In this document: in pieces, positions 34,887 through 44,143 of the stretch
Numbering within the stretch: position 1 is the first letter of the stretch
How the letters are laid out: every line of letters begins with the position of its first letter
Source: PALSA-555 sp963821325
GTDB lineage: Bacteria; Actinomycetota; Acidimicrobiia; IMCC26256; PALSA-555
Direction: 5' to 3'
NCBI GenBank assembly: GCA_963821325.1
Contig: CAWGDC010000005.1
Location: 124,001-188,000, forward strand
DNA length: 64,000 nt
The notes under the pieces: model-generated
Told to the model about the DNA's origin: nothing
What the model saw: only the letters and a program-made list of their open reading frames with translations
The model's database searches: none
Position numbers and translations under genes: made by a program

Positions 34887-35689
34887 GTGCTCGACGGGTC
34901 GGCCAGCGACGGTGCCCACGCGGTCCCCGCCCTCCAGCTCTCGGGCATCACCGTGCGATTCGGCGGGATCACCGCCCTCGATGAGGTCGCGCTGGACATC
35001 GGCGAGGGCGAGGTCTGCGGGCTCATCGGGCCCAACGGCGCGGGCAAGACCACGCTGTTCGACGTGATCTCCGGCGTGCGCACGCCCGACGCCGGTCGGG
35101 TCACGCTCGAAGGGCAGGACGTGACCCGTCGCTCGTCGGTCGAGCGGGCCCGACTCGGCCTGCGCCGGACGTTCCAGCGGGTGCAGGCCTTCGGGTGGCT
35201 GAGCGTCGAGGACAACGTCCTCACCGCCCTCGAATGGCGGGGCGGTGGCGGTGGCCTGCTCGCCGACCTCGTGTCCTCGCCGACGCGACGACGTCGCGAA
35301 CGCGAACGGCGGCACCGGGTCGCCGACGTCCTCGAGCTGTGCGGTCTCGACCGCCGTCCGGCACGAGATGGGCAGCGAGCTGCCCATCGGCTTGGCGCGC
35401 GATGATGGAGCTCGCGCGTGCCATCGTCGACCCGCCTCGGGTCGTTGCTCCTCGACGAGCCGACCTCCGGTCTCGACGAGACCGAGTCGGCCGCGCCTCG
35501 GCGAGCGAATCCAGTCCATCCGGCGCGACGAGGGCTGCGCCGTCGTGCTCGTCGAGCACAACGTCGGGTTCGTGATGGCCGCAGTGCGACCGTGTCGCCG
35601 TGCTCGATCTCGGGCGGATCCTGACCGTTGGCAAGCCCCAGGAGGTGCAGGCCAACGCGGCCGTGCGAAGCGCCTACCTGGGCGAATGA
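34887..35689 (+). CDS. LivG-like ABC transporter ATPase (several frameshifts)
   Basis: From GTG 34887: PALQLSGITVRFGGITALDEVALDIGEGEVCGLIGPNGAGKTTLFDVISGVRTPDAGRVTLEG (Walker A), LGLRRTFQRVQAFGWLSVEDNVLTALEW. From 35,350 onwards at least four indels interrupt the C-terminal half; the pieces are EMGSELPIGLAR, MMELARAIVDPP, LLDEPTSGLDETES (Walker B), GCAVVLVEHNVGFVM and CDRVAVLDLGRILTVGKPQEVQANAAVRSAYLGE, stop 35689. About 267 residues. First gene of the second Liv locus; 33 bp before the receptor gene. Confidence 0.75.
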
Positions 35690-35722
35690 GAGCAACTCAT
35701 AGCAATGAACAAGGGGGGAACC

Positions 35723-36999
35723 GTGAAACCAAGAAGGTGGATCGCAAAGGCCACGGTGATCGCCACCGCGGGCGCGTTCGGGCTCGTCGGCGCGTTGTCG
35801 AGCGGCACGGCGGGCGCGCGCGTCGGCCAGGCCCGGGGGGTGACCTCCAACTCGATCAACGTCGCGGGCCTGTCGGAACAGACCCAGTTCACGGCCGACG
35901 AGCTGCGGATCGGCGCGACGGCCCGCTTCCAGGTCGAGAACAACAAGGGAGGCGTGTTCGGCCGCAAGATCAACTACGTCGAGAGCGCCGACGACCAAGG
36001 CAGCGTGACCACGGCCCTCAGCGCCGCGCAGCGGCTGGTGCAGCAGGACCAGGTGCTGGCCATCGTCCCGGTGCTGTCGCCGTTCGTGGACACGGCCGGC
36101 CCGTACCTGCAGCAGCAGCACGTGCCCTTCTTCGGCTGGGGCATCGACAACAGCTTCTGCAACAACCCCTATGCCTTCGGCTTCACGGGGTGCATCGTGC
36201 CGCCGCCGAGCGATCCCACGACCGGGACGACCTGGGGTGCGCTGATCAACGCCTACTTCAAGGCGCACGGCAGCCCCAACGGCGCGAAGGGCAAGACCGC
36301 CGCGGTCATCTCGGAGGACAACGCCACCGGCAAGACGGGGGCAGTGGTCATCGAGGCTCAGGTCAAGAAGGCCGGGTTCAAGGCCGTGTACGTCCAGAGC
36401 ACGCTGCCCACGACCCCGCCCGGTGACTACTCGCCGTTCATCAACGCCATGCTGACGAGCAACAATGGGAAGCCGCCCGACGCGATCTTCCTGACCACGT
36501 CGGTGCCCAACACGCTCCAACTGGTGTCGAAGATCCCGGCTGCGGGCTACAACGGGGTGCTCACGAACGCGGTGCTCTACGACCCGCGCGCGGCTGCTCT
36601 GACGAAGGGCAACTTCGAGTTCGTGCAGTTCGACATTCCGGAGGACACGGCCAACGCTGACCATGCAACAGATCGTGAAGAACCTTCAGGCCGTCGGTGG
36701 CCCGAACGTCCAGATCACCCAGGGCATGCTCTCCGCCTACTTCTCCGCCGATTCGTTCGTGGCGGTACTGAAGAAGGTCGGGGAAGAACCTCACGCCTGA
36801 GGCGATGGCCGCGGCGATGAAGAACTTCACGTACCAGGTCCCGACGGTCATCGGTCCGACGAAGTACCCGGCGGCGCAGACGCAAGGTGCCCCGTGCGGG
36901 ACGCTCGTCGAGAGCGACGGGACGAAGTACAGCGTCGTGGTCCCGTACAGCTGCTACCAGAACTTCAACTACAAGACGGGCAAGATCCTCAACTACTAG
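35723..36999 (+). CDS. Branched-chain amino acid-type substrate-binding protein (frameshifted)
   Basis: GTG 35723 is preferred over ATG 35705 because AAGGGGGGAA sits 6 nt before it. Signal peptide KPRRWIAKATVIATAGAFGLVGALSSGTAGA, then GVTSNSINVAGLSEQTQFTADELRIGATARFQVENNKGGVFGRKINYVESADDQGSVTTALSAAQRLVQQDQVLAIVP, a type-I periplasmic receptor. Indels near 36,655 and 36,780 precede IVKNLQAVGGPNVQITQGMLSAYFSAD and EAMAAAMKNFTYQVPTVIGPTKYPAAQTQGAPCGTLVESDG. About 425 residues, exported. Partner of the adjacent LivG and permease genes. Confidence 0.85.
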
Positions 37000-37093
37000 T
37001 GCGAATGGCGTGAGGGTGGCGGCCGGGCCTGGGGGCCCGGCCGCCACCGCCGCGCCGACTGCCGACGCGGCGCCGTCCCCGGGGGGATGACGG

Positions 37094-39333
37094 GTGCAGA
37101 AGTTCCTGAACTTCCTGATCTCCGGGACGGTCACGGGCGGCATCTACGCGCTCATGGCGTCGGGGCTCGTGCTCACGTACGAGACCTCGGGGATCTTCAA
37201 CTTCTCCCACGGCGCGGTCGCCTTCGTGACCGCGTACTTCTATTACCAGCTCCACACCGGCCAGGGCGTCCCGATCGTTCCCGCCGCGGTCGATCAGCAT
37301 CTTGGTGTTCGCCCCGGCGCTCGGGCTGCTGCTCGACCGCATCATGCTGCGTCGCTTGTCGACCGCGCCGGTGTACGCGCGGATCGTCGGGACGATCGGG
37401 CTGCTCGTCGCGCTCCCGCAGCTCGCGTTCGTGGCTCGTGGAGACCGTCGCCGACGACGTGTTCGGCGCCCAGCTGCCCAAGCTGGCGGACATCGGTGCG
37501 GGGGGCGCCGCACCGGGACTGGGTCCCTTCCCGCCGAGCGTGTTCCGGTTCGGCTGGATCGGCTTGCCGACGGTGCACCTCGACAGCGACCAGCTGTCGG
37601 TGTTCGCGGCCGCCGCCATCGCGGCGGGCGTGCTGTGGTTCATCGTGCGTCGCACACGCGTCGGGCTCGAGATGCGGGCGACCGTGGACCGCGAGAGCCT
37701 GCGCGTCGCTCCGCGGGATCAACCGGCGCCGGACGTCCGCCACCGCCTGGGTGCTCACGATGCTGCTCGCCGGCGTGGGCGGGATCCTGATCGCCCCGCT
37801 GTTCCAGCTGAACCCGGACTTCATCACCCTCGTGGTCTTCGGCTCCCTCTCGGCCGTCGTCCTGAGCGGCCTGCGGTCGATTCCGATCGCGTTCGTCGGC
37901 GGGCTGGCGCTCGGGGTGGTCCAGGACCTCGTCGCCGGCTACGGGAACAGCTTCCTCCCGCACTTCCTCAACAACCTGAGCGGCTTCCGCTCAGCCATCC
38001 CGTTCCTGCTCACGCTGGTGCTGGTGTTTCTCGTCCGCGAGGCCCCAGCGGACGAGCAACCTCAACCCGACCACCGGACGGGGCTGCCGGCCTGGCGGCG
38101 GCGCCTCCCGTGGGTCGTGTTCACGGTCGTCCTGGTCGGCTTCGCGCTGCAGTGGACCGGCGTCGCCGCGCTCCAAGCCGACGGCTACGAGCAGGGCCTC
38201 ATCGCGCAAGGGGTCGTGTTCGGCATCATCTTCATGTCCTTCGTGGTCGTCACCGGTCTCGGCGGCATGGTCAGCCTGGCGCAAGCGTCCTTCGTCGTCG
38301 CCGGCGGCTTCGCGGCCGGCTGGGCGCTCGACCGCAACTGGGGGATCAACCTGCCGCTGATCGCGAGTCACGGCCACCTGAACTTCGCGATCGCCGCGCT
38401 GATCGGCGCCGCCGCGGGCGCGGGCCTGGGGCTGGTCGTCGCGCTCATCGTGGCGTGGCGCCGCTTGGGTGCCGTCGCGCTCGCGATCGCCACGTTCGCG
38501 CTGGCGTTCTTCCTGGCGCTCGTGCCCTTCGACACGCAGGCGATCGCGCACGGCAACGTCGGCTACACCATCCCGTCGCCGTCGCTGAGCATCCCGGGCC
38601 TCAACTGGCTCAACCGACAGCTCGTTCCCGGCGCCGGAGGCCACCTCGAGTTCTCGCAGCCCGGCGACGAGGTGCTCCTCGTCCTCGCCCTGTTCGGCCT
38701 CGTCACCCTGCTCGTGTACTGCCTGCAACGGTCGGCGTCGGGCCGCGCCATGCTCGCGGCGCGGAGCAGCGAGGTCGCGGCCCGCACGTCGGGTCTGTCG
38801 CCCGCTCGCACGAGGCTCATGATCTTCGCCGTGTCGGCCGGCATCGCCGGGTTCGGCGGCGTCCTGTTCGCCATGACGTCCAACGCGGCGTCCGCCGGCA
38901 ACGCGCCGCCGCTCATCGGCTTGATCTGGCTCGCGGTCGCGGTCGTGTTCGGCGTCCGCCGCCCGGGCGGCGCGCTGCTCGCCGGGCTGGCGTTCGCCTG
39001 CACCCCGCTGATCTTTCAGTGGCTCGGCACCGACTTCCTGAAGACGACCTTCGGCGGCGTCCTCGCCGGCCACGTCGGGGACCTCGCGACCGCGTCCTAC
39101 TTCGCACCGATCCTCTTCGGGCTCGGCGCGATCAACCTCGCCCAGAACCCCGACGGTCTGCTCGCCCTCGTCGGGCAACGGGGTCTGGCGCGCCGCCAGG
39201 CGCGTGAGCGCAAGGCGCAAGCGGCCGGTGCCGAGGTCGGGCCGGTGACGGTGGAGCCCGGTCGCGGCGCGGCGCGCCCGATGGGCGCGGACCGGCACCG
39301 GACGAGGCGAAGGGTCCCGCGCCGGCGCTGCAG
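37094..39333 (+). CDS. Fused LivH-LivM permease (frameshifted in the LivH half)
   Basis: GTG 37094: KFLNFLISGTVTGGIYALMASGLVLTYETSGIFNFSHGAVAFVTAYFYYQL is the LivH start (NFSHGA). Indels near 37,290, 37,437 and 37,712 break up the first half. From 37,730 one frame gives GINRRRTSATAWVLTMLLAGVGGILIAPL (LivH loop and helix) and then GVVFGIIFMSFVVVTGLGGMVSLAQASFVVAGGFAAGWALD (LivM signature), followed by seven further helices and INLAQNPDGLLAL. About 745 residues. The frame of the downstream LivF is open back into the linker, so permease and ATPase may be one chain. Confidence 0.8.
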
Positions 39334-40011
39334 GTGGTCGGCGTGGTCGCCGGGTACGGCGGCGGCGACGTGCTCCACGGTGTCGACCTGGCGATCGCCG
39401 GCGGCACGGTGGTGGCGCTGCTCGGCGCCAACGGCGCCGGCAAGTCGACCCTGTGCAACGTCGCCGCGGGACTCCTCGCCCCGACGGACGGGCGGGTGCA
39501 CCTCGCCGGTCGCGACGTGACCGACCTCGCGGCCGACGAGCGGGCGCGAGCCGGCCTGCTGCTCGTCCCCGAAGCCCGCGGCATCTTCCCCGGCTTGTCC
39601 GTCGAGGAGAACCTGCGGGTGCTGCTGCGCACGGTGGCGGAGCGCCAGCAGGCGTATGACCGGTTCCCGATCCTGTCCGAGCGCCGGCGGCAGCGGGCCG
39701 GGCTGCTGTCGGGCGGGGAGCAGCAGATGCTCAGCCTGGCGCCCGCGCTCGCCCAGCCGCCCCAGGTGCTCATCGCCGACGAGCCCACCCTCGGCTTGGC
39801 GCCGCTCGCCGCCCAGGAGGTCATCCGCGCCCTCGAGGAGCTGCGGGCGCTCGGCACGGCGATCCTGCTCGTCGAGGAGAAGGCCCACGAAGTGCTCGCC
39901 GTCGCCGACACGGTCGCGTTCATGGAGCTGGGCCGCGTCGTCTGGCAGGGTCCCCGCGTCGACGCCGACGAGCAGCGGCTCACGGCCGCCTACCTCGGCA
40001 CCAAGCTCTAG
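39334..40011 (+). CDS. LivF-like ABC transporter ATPase (possibly fused to the permease)
   Basis: Complete NBD: VVALLGANGAGKSTLCNVAAGLLAPTDG (Walker A), LLLVPEARGIFPGLSVEENLRVLL (Q-loop region), LLSGGEQQMLSLAPALAQPPQVLIADEPTLGLAP (signature, Walker B), ILLVEEKAHEVL with Glu where the H-loop usually has His/Gln. GTG 39334 is the first in-frame start, but protein-like sequence (GPAPDEAKGPAPALQ) extends upstream in the same frame and joins the permease linker after one indel near 39,300. Convergent with the crotonase gene. Confidence 0.85.
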   Translation: MVGVVAGYGGGDVLHGVDLAIAGGTVVALLGANGAGKSTLCNVAAGLLAPTDGRVHLAGRDVTDLAADERARAGLLLVPEARGIFPGLSVEENLRVLLRTVAERQQAYDRFPILSERRRQRAGLLSGGEQQMLSLAPALAQPPQVLIADEPTLGLAPLAAQEVIRALEELRALGTAILLVEEKAHEVLAVADTVAFMELGRVVWQGPRVDADEQRLTAAYLGTKL

Positions 40012-40016
40012 GTGCC

Positions 40017-40033
40017 CCGCCGCGGCTCGGCGG
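40017..40033. terminator. Possible bidirectional hairpin between convergent genes
   Basis: CCGCCG-CGGCT-CGGCGG, a 6-bp stem with 5-nt loop in the 22-bp gap between LivF and the crotonase gene. No U-tract follows on either strand, so intrinsic termination is doubtful. Confidence 0.3.
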
Positions 40034-40840
40034 TCACTTGCCGTCGAACTGGGCGGGTCGGCGCTGCGCCTTCGCCTCATAGCCCTCGGCCATGTCGTCG
40101 GACACGAAGTTCGGCGCCGAGCTCATGGCCACGAACCGGGACGCCTCGGCGAGGCCGCGCTCGGCCCAGAAGTTGATCGTCCGCTTGATCGCCTGCACCG
40201 CCAGCGGCGCGTTCGCGGCGATCTCCTCGCACAGCGCCCGGGCGTGGTCGACGAGCGTCTCGGTGGGGACGACCTCTTGCACGATCCCGAGCCGCAGCGC
40301 GGTCGCCGCGTCGATGCGCCGGCCGGTGAACGCGAGCAGACGCGTCCACCCGGCGCCGATCTCGGTGACGAGGCGCAGATCGCCGAGCGCATCGATACCC
40401 ACGCCGACGGTCGCCTCCGGCAGCGCGAACGTGGCGTCCTCACCCGCGACGCGGATATCACCCATCATCGCCAGCTCGATCCCTGCTCCGAGGCAATAGC
40501 CCTGCACCGCGACGACGACCGGTTGGGGCAGGTCGGCGAGGACGTGGAACCGCTCGTGCACCCACCGGAACCGCTCGTAGTAGTTGCGGGTCTTCTCCGC
40601 CGGTGATCGTCCGGTCACGCGGTCCTCGGGCATGCCCAGGTCGACGCCGGCGCAGAACGCGCGACCTTCGGCGCGCAGCAGCACTGCCCGCACCCGGTCG
40701 TCGAAGCGGACCGCCTCCGCACGCGCCGTGAGCTCGCGGGCCGACGCCCACGACCACGCGTTCAGCTTGTCGGGGCGGCACAAGGTGAGCGTCGCGAGCG
40801 GCGGCTCCACCTCGAGACGCACGTACTCCTCGTCGGTCAC
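40034..40840 (-). CDS. Enoyl-CoA hydratase/isomerase family protein
   Basis: 268 residues, crotonase fold: LRAEGRAFCAGVDLGMPEDR (oxyanion hole strand), QPVVVAVQGYCLGAGIELAMMGDIRVAGEDATFALPEATVGVGIDALGDLRLVTEIG. The second catalytic acid region reads PEATVGVG. The insertion PEDRVTGRSPAEKTRNYYERFRWVHERF separates it from simple short-chain hydratases. GTG 40840 has GGAGGA 5 nt upstream. It follows a dienoyl-CoA reductase-like SDR by 35 bp on the same strand; both probably serve beta-oxidation of unsaturated acyl-CoAs. Confidence 0.85.
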   Translation of the reverse strand: MTDEEYVRLEVEPPLATLTLCRPDKLNAWSWASARELTARAEAVRFDDRVRAVLLRAEGRAFCAGVDLGMPEDRVTGRSPAEKTRNYYERFRWVHERFHVLADLPQPVVVAVQGYCLGAGIELAMMGDIRVAGEDATFALPEATVGVGIDALGDLRLVTEIGAGWTRLLAFTGRRIDAATALRLGIVQEVVPTETLVDHARALCEEIAANAPLAVQAIKRTINFWAERGLAEASRFVAMSSAPNFVSDDMAEGYEAKAQRRPAQFDGK

Positions 40841-40875
40841 GCGGTCCTCCGATCGGCTCGGCGTGCCCGGCTGGC

Positions 40876-41751
40876 TCACGGGCCCTCGAACGGGCCGCGG
40901 CCGAGCTGCTCGCGGATGGGCGCGAACTCCGGCATCAGCAAATGACGACGCTGCCAGTTGGCGCCGTCCACCACGAAGGTGTGCCCGGTGACGTAGCTCG
41001 CCCACGGCGAGCACAAGAACACCGCCGCCCACCCCAGCTCCCGCGGCTCGCCGACCCGATGGGCCGGGCTGCGTCGATCCTCGGCCTGGCCGCGTCCCGG
41101 CACCCCCTCGGTGATGTGCGCCGCTTCGTCGGGGTGGGGGACGAGGCCCGGCACGAGCCCGTTCACCCGGATGCCGTACGGGCCCCACTCCACCGCGAGC
41201 GTCTCGGTGAGGTTCTTGACCCCGGCCTTCGCCGCGGCGGACGGCGCGAACCCTGGGCCGCCCGTCCACGCGTACGCCGCGCCCACGTTGACGATGCACG
41301 CCGGGCGGCCGTCGGCGATGCGGCGACGACCCAGCTCCCGACAGCCGAAGAACGTGCCGTCCAGCACGATCTGGGTGACGGCCCGCCACCCGTTCGGGCT
41401 CAGGTCCTCCGCCGGTACCGGGAAGTTGCCCGCCGCGTTGTTGATGACCACGTCGAGGGGGCCGAAGGTCGACTCCGCGGTGTCGAACGCCGCGGCGACC
41501 TGCGCTGGGTCGCGCACGTCGCACGCCGCCTCGGCGCCGCGCCCGCCGGCGGCCTCGACCGCGGCGACGCCCGCCGCCCGATGGTCGGCGTCGCGGCTGG
41601 CCACGGTCACGGCCGCACCCAGCCGTGCGAACTCCACCGCGATGGCCCGGCCCAGCCCGGTTCCGCCGCCGGTCACGAGCACCGACTGGCCGGCGAAGGC
41701 GTCGGCGGGGAGCGGTGTCGAGCCCTCAGCGGGCGGCGCGGGGAGCGGCAT
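40876..41751 (-). CDS. 2,4-dienoyl-CoA reductase-like SDR
   Basis: 291 residues. TGGGTGLGRAIAVEFARLGAAVTVASRD, then VVINNAAGNFPVPAEDLSPNGWRAV: the NNAAGNF..P.E.LSpNGw block is characteristic of DECR-type enzymes, as is the lack of Tyr at the usual YxxxK place (PSAAAKAGVKNLTETLAVEWGPYGIRVN). DECR enzymes reduce 2,4-dienoyl-CoA with NADPH during oxidation of polyunsaturated acyl chains. ATG 41751 has GGAGG 4 nt upstream. Divergent from the membrane protein at 41,796. Confidence 0.85.
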   Translation of the reverse strand: MPLPAPPAEGSTPLPADAFAGQSVLVTGGGTGLGRAIAVEFARLGAAVTVASRDADHRAAGVAAVEAAGGRGAEAACDVRDPAQVAAAFDTAESTFGPLDVVINNAAGNFPVPAEDLSPNGWRAVTQIVLDGTFFGCRELGRRRIADGRPACIVNVGAAYAWTGGPGFAPSAAAKAGVKNLTETLAVEWGPYGIRVNGLVPGLVPHPDEAAHITEGVPGRGQAEDRRSPAHRVGEPRELGWAAVFLCSPWASYVTGHTFVVDGANWQRRHLLMPEFAPIREQLGRGPFEGP

Positions 41752-41779
41752 GATGCCTCCGGACGGGGCGCGAGTGGCC

Positions 41780-41789
41780 ACACTAACGG
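41780..41789. promoter_or_regulatory. Overlapping divergent -10-like boxes
   Basis: acactaacgg contains minus TAGTGT (41785-41780, 28 nt before ATG 41751) and plus TAACGG (imperfect, 6 nt before ATG 41796), again sharing one TA. Confidence 0.3.
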
Positions 41790-41795
41790 CGCCCC

Positions 41796-42617
41796 ATGCG
41801 CGCCTTCCTCGTCTCGCTGCTCGTCACCGCCGCCGTCGTGCTCGTCCCGTTCGCCGACCTCGGTGTCTGGGTGCAACGCGAGCTCGTGGGCACGACCTCG
41901 TTCATCAACCTCGGTGAGCAGGTGCTCCAGCAGAGCGCCGTGCGCGACGCGCTCGCGCAGCAGCTGGTGAACGACGTCAGCGCCGCCGCGCCGGCCGTCG
42001 CCGGCCGGGCCGCCACGCTCGAACCGGTCGTCGTCGGCGTGCTCGGCGAGCCGTCGCTGCGTCCCGCGCTCGACCAGGTCCTCGCCAACACCCACGACCA
42101 GCTCCGCAACGGGCACGACCCGCTCCAGCTCGACCTCAGCCCGCTGCTCCCCACGCTCCACCAGCAGCTCCCGCCTTTTCTCGCCGACCGGCTCCCGTCC
42201 CAGCTGACCCTCCAGCCCGTGACCGTGCTGCGCCGCCACGACGCACCCGCGGTCTGGGACAGCGTCCAGCTGGTGCAGCAGATCGCGCTCGTCCTGCCCA
42301 TCGCCGCGCTCCTCACCCTCGCCGGCGCGCTCCTCGCCGCCCGGCGACGCGGCAGCGTCTGCGTGACCGTCGGGCTCGCGACGACCGTGATCGCGGTCGG
42401 GCTCATCGCCCTCATCAAGCCCGGCCGATCGCTCCTCGAGCACCAGAGCGGCACACCGACGCAACGCGCCGCGTTCCTCGCCGGATACGACACGGTCACG
42501 CACTCGTTCGTGCAACAGACGGTGGTCCTCGCCGCGCTCGGCGTTGCGCTGACCGTCGCCGGGCTGATCGTCTACTGGTCGGCGGGTCGCAACCTCCGCC
42601 CGTCGAGCTGGGCCTGA
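41796..42617 (+). CDS. Membrane protein with large extracytoplasmic loop
   Basis: 273 residues. One helix at the N-terminus (AFLVSLLVTAAVVLVPFADLG), about 140 residues of Gln/Leu-rich soluble region, then three helices (LVQQIALVLPIAALLTLAGALLAA, VTVGLATTVIAVGLIALI, VVLAALGVALTVAGLIVYW). ATG 41796. Similar layouts occur in uncharacterised actinobacterial integral membrane proteins; no function can be given. It precedes an amidohydrolase by 47 bp. Confidence 0.65.
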   Translation: MRAFLVSLLVTAAVVLVPFADLGVWVQRELVGTTSFINLGEQVLQQSAVRDALAQQLVNDVSAAAPAVAGRAATLEPVVVGVLGEPSLRPALDQVLANTHDQLRNGHDPLQLDLSPLLPTLHQQLPPFLADRLPSQLTLQPVTVLRRHDAPAVWDSVQLVQQIALVLPIAALLTLAGALLAARRRGSVCVTVGLATTVIAVGLIALIKPGRSLLEHQSGTPTQRAAFLAGYDTVTHSFVQQTVVLAALGVALTVAGLIVYWSAGRNLRPSSWA

Positions 42618-42651
42618 CCAGGCCAGCGAAGTCGCCCGAGCGGGCGGGGCC

Positions 42652-42657
42652 TATGCT
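42652..42657 (+). promoter_or_regulatory. Candidate -10 box TATGCT
   Basis: TATGCT ends 7 nt before ATG 42665 of the amidohydrolase. Confidence 0.4.
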
Positions 42658-42664
42658 CCTGCCC

Positions 42665-43861
42665 ATGGCGGAGTTCCCGAAGATCATCTCGGTCGACGAC
42701 CACGTCGTCGAGCCACCCGGCGTCTGGCAGGACCGGCTTCCCGCCAAGTACAAGGAGATCGGGCCGCGGACCATGCGGGCCCCGCTCGGCGAGATGACCT
42801 TCGTCGGCGGCAAGTTCAGCTACGCGCCCGGCACCGACGGGCCGATGTGCGACTGGTGGCTCTACGAGGACCTCGTCTACCCGCTGACCCGGCTGTCCGC
42901 CGCGGTCGGCTTCGAGCGCGACGAGGTCAAGGTCACCGCCATCACGTTCGACGAGATGCGCCCCGGCTGCTTCGACCCGAAGGCCCGCCTCGAGGACATG
43001 GACGCCAACTGGACCGAGGCCAGCCTCTCGTTCCCGACGTTCCCGCGCTTCTGCGGCCAGACCTTCCTCGAGGCCGCCGACAAAGACCTCGCGCTCCTCT
43101 GCGTGCAGGCCTACAACGACTGGATGTTCGACGAGTGGTGCGGCTCATCCGGCGGGCGGCTCATCCCGCTGCCGCTCATCCCCCTCTGGGACGCGCGCCT
43201 CGCCGCCACCGAGGTCCAGCGCAACGCCGCCCGCGGCGGGCACGCCGTCTGCTTCACCGAGATCCCCCCGTTCCTCGGGCTGCCCTCGGTCCACGACGCC
43301 GACGGCTACTGGGACCCCTTCTTCGCGGCGTGCGCCGAGACGGACACCGTGGTGTGCATGCACATCGGGTCGTCGTCGAGGATGCCCTCCACCTCAGCCG
43401 ACGCGCCCGCCGGCGTCGGCTCCACGCTCACCTACATGAACGCGGCCATGTCGATGGTCGACTACCTCATGTCCGGCGTGTTCGAGACGCACCCCAAGCT
43501 GCAGATCGCGTACTCCGAGGGCCAGATCGGCTGGATCCCCTACATCCTCGAGCGGGCCGACGTCGTCTGGGAGCAGAACCGGGCGTGGGCCGGCCTCGAA
43601 GGCAAGGTGCGCCAGCCGCCCAGCCGCTACTACCACGACCACGTGTACGGCTGCTTCTTCGACGACGTCCACGGCCTCGAATCCCTCGAGAGCGTCGGCG
43701 TCGACAACATCACCTTCGAGACCGACTACCCGCACTCCGACTCGACGTGGCCCCACACCCGCGAGATCGCCGAGAAGCTCACCAAGAACCTCGACGACGA
43801 CACGATCTACAAGATCATGCGGGCCAACGCGATCCGGATGCTGTCCCTCGACGTCGTCTGA
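42665..43861 (+). CDS. Amidohydrolase family protein (amidohydrolase 2 type)
   Basis: 398 residues. IISVDDHVVEPPGVWQDRLP at the start (the first metal motif is DDH rather than HxH), VCMHIGSSS in the middle, and the C-terminal NITFETDYPHSDSTWPHTREIAEKL with the D-x-P-H-x-D/S signature. Large PF04909 proteins of this kind are abundant in actinobacteria and usually act as decarboxylases or hydrolases of ring-cleavage or cyclic intermediates. ATG 42665 sits 7 nt from TATGCT and lacks a ribosome site, consistent with a leaderless message. Confidence 0.85.
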   Translation: MAEFPKIISVDDHVVEPPGVWQDRLPAKYKEIGPRTMRAPLGEMTFVGGKFSYAPGTDGPMCDWWLYEDLVYPLTRLSAAVGFERDEVKVTAITFDEMRPGCFDPKARLEDMDANWTEASLSFPTFPRFCGQTFLEAADKDLALLCVQAYNDWMFDEWCGSSGGRLIPLPLIPLWDARLAATEVQRNAARGGHAVCFTEIPPFLGLPSVHDADGYWDPFFAACAETDTVVCMHIGSSSRMPSTSADAPAGVGSTLTYMNAAMSMVDYLMSGVFETHPKLQIAYSEGQIGWIPYILERADVVWEQNRAWAGLEGKVRQPPSRYYHDHVYGCFFDDVHGLESLESVGVDNITFETDYPHSDSTWPHTREIAEKLTKNLDDDTIYKIMRANAIRMLSLDVV

Positions 43862-44129
43862 CCCTCGGCGGCGCTGACCCGCCGCTGGCCTCCGCCCGCC
43901 GTCGAGGTCGCCTGACCGCCCCGGCCCGGCCCGGGCCCGGCGAGAGGGGGCTGGCCCCCGTAGGGACCTCCGATGCGGCCACGGCTCCCGGCTCCGGGGT
44001 CCCCGTTTCCCCCGCGGCGGCGACGCCCGGCCGGGCCGACCCGCGCGGCGGCCACGCCACGCGCGAGGCTGGGGCACCCCCCAACCCCTTCCTATGAGGC
44101 CCCTGTTGCTGGTGTGGCTTCTGATTCCC

Positions 44130-44135
44130 TAGTCT
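44130..44135 (+). promoter_or_regulatory. Candidate -10 box TAGTCT
   Basis: TAGTCT ends 8 nt before GTG 44144, within an otherwise gene-free 282-bp gap. Confidence 0.35.
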
Positions 44136-44143
44136 GGGCGGCT

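Noticed and set aside
34841..36664. Very long antisense reading frame on the minus strand (about 600 codons)
   Set aside because: It lies opposite the LivG and receptor genes and has the Arg/Gly/Ala-rich composition of GC-rich antisense frames; the plus-strand proteins are recognisable.
37991..39298. 435-codon minus-strand frame opposite the LivM half
   Set aside because: Hydrophilic Arg/Glu/Asp-rich mirror of membrane helices; a standard shadow of a permease gene.
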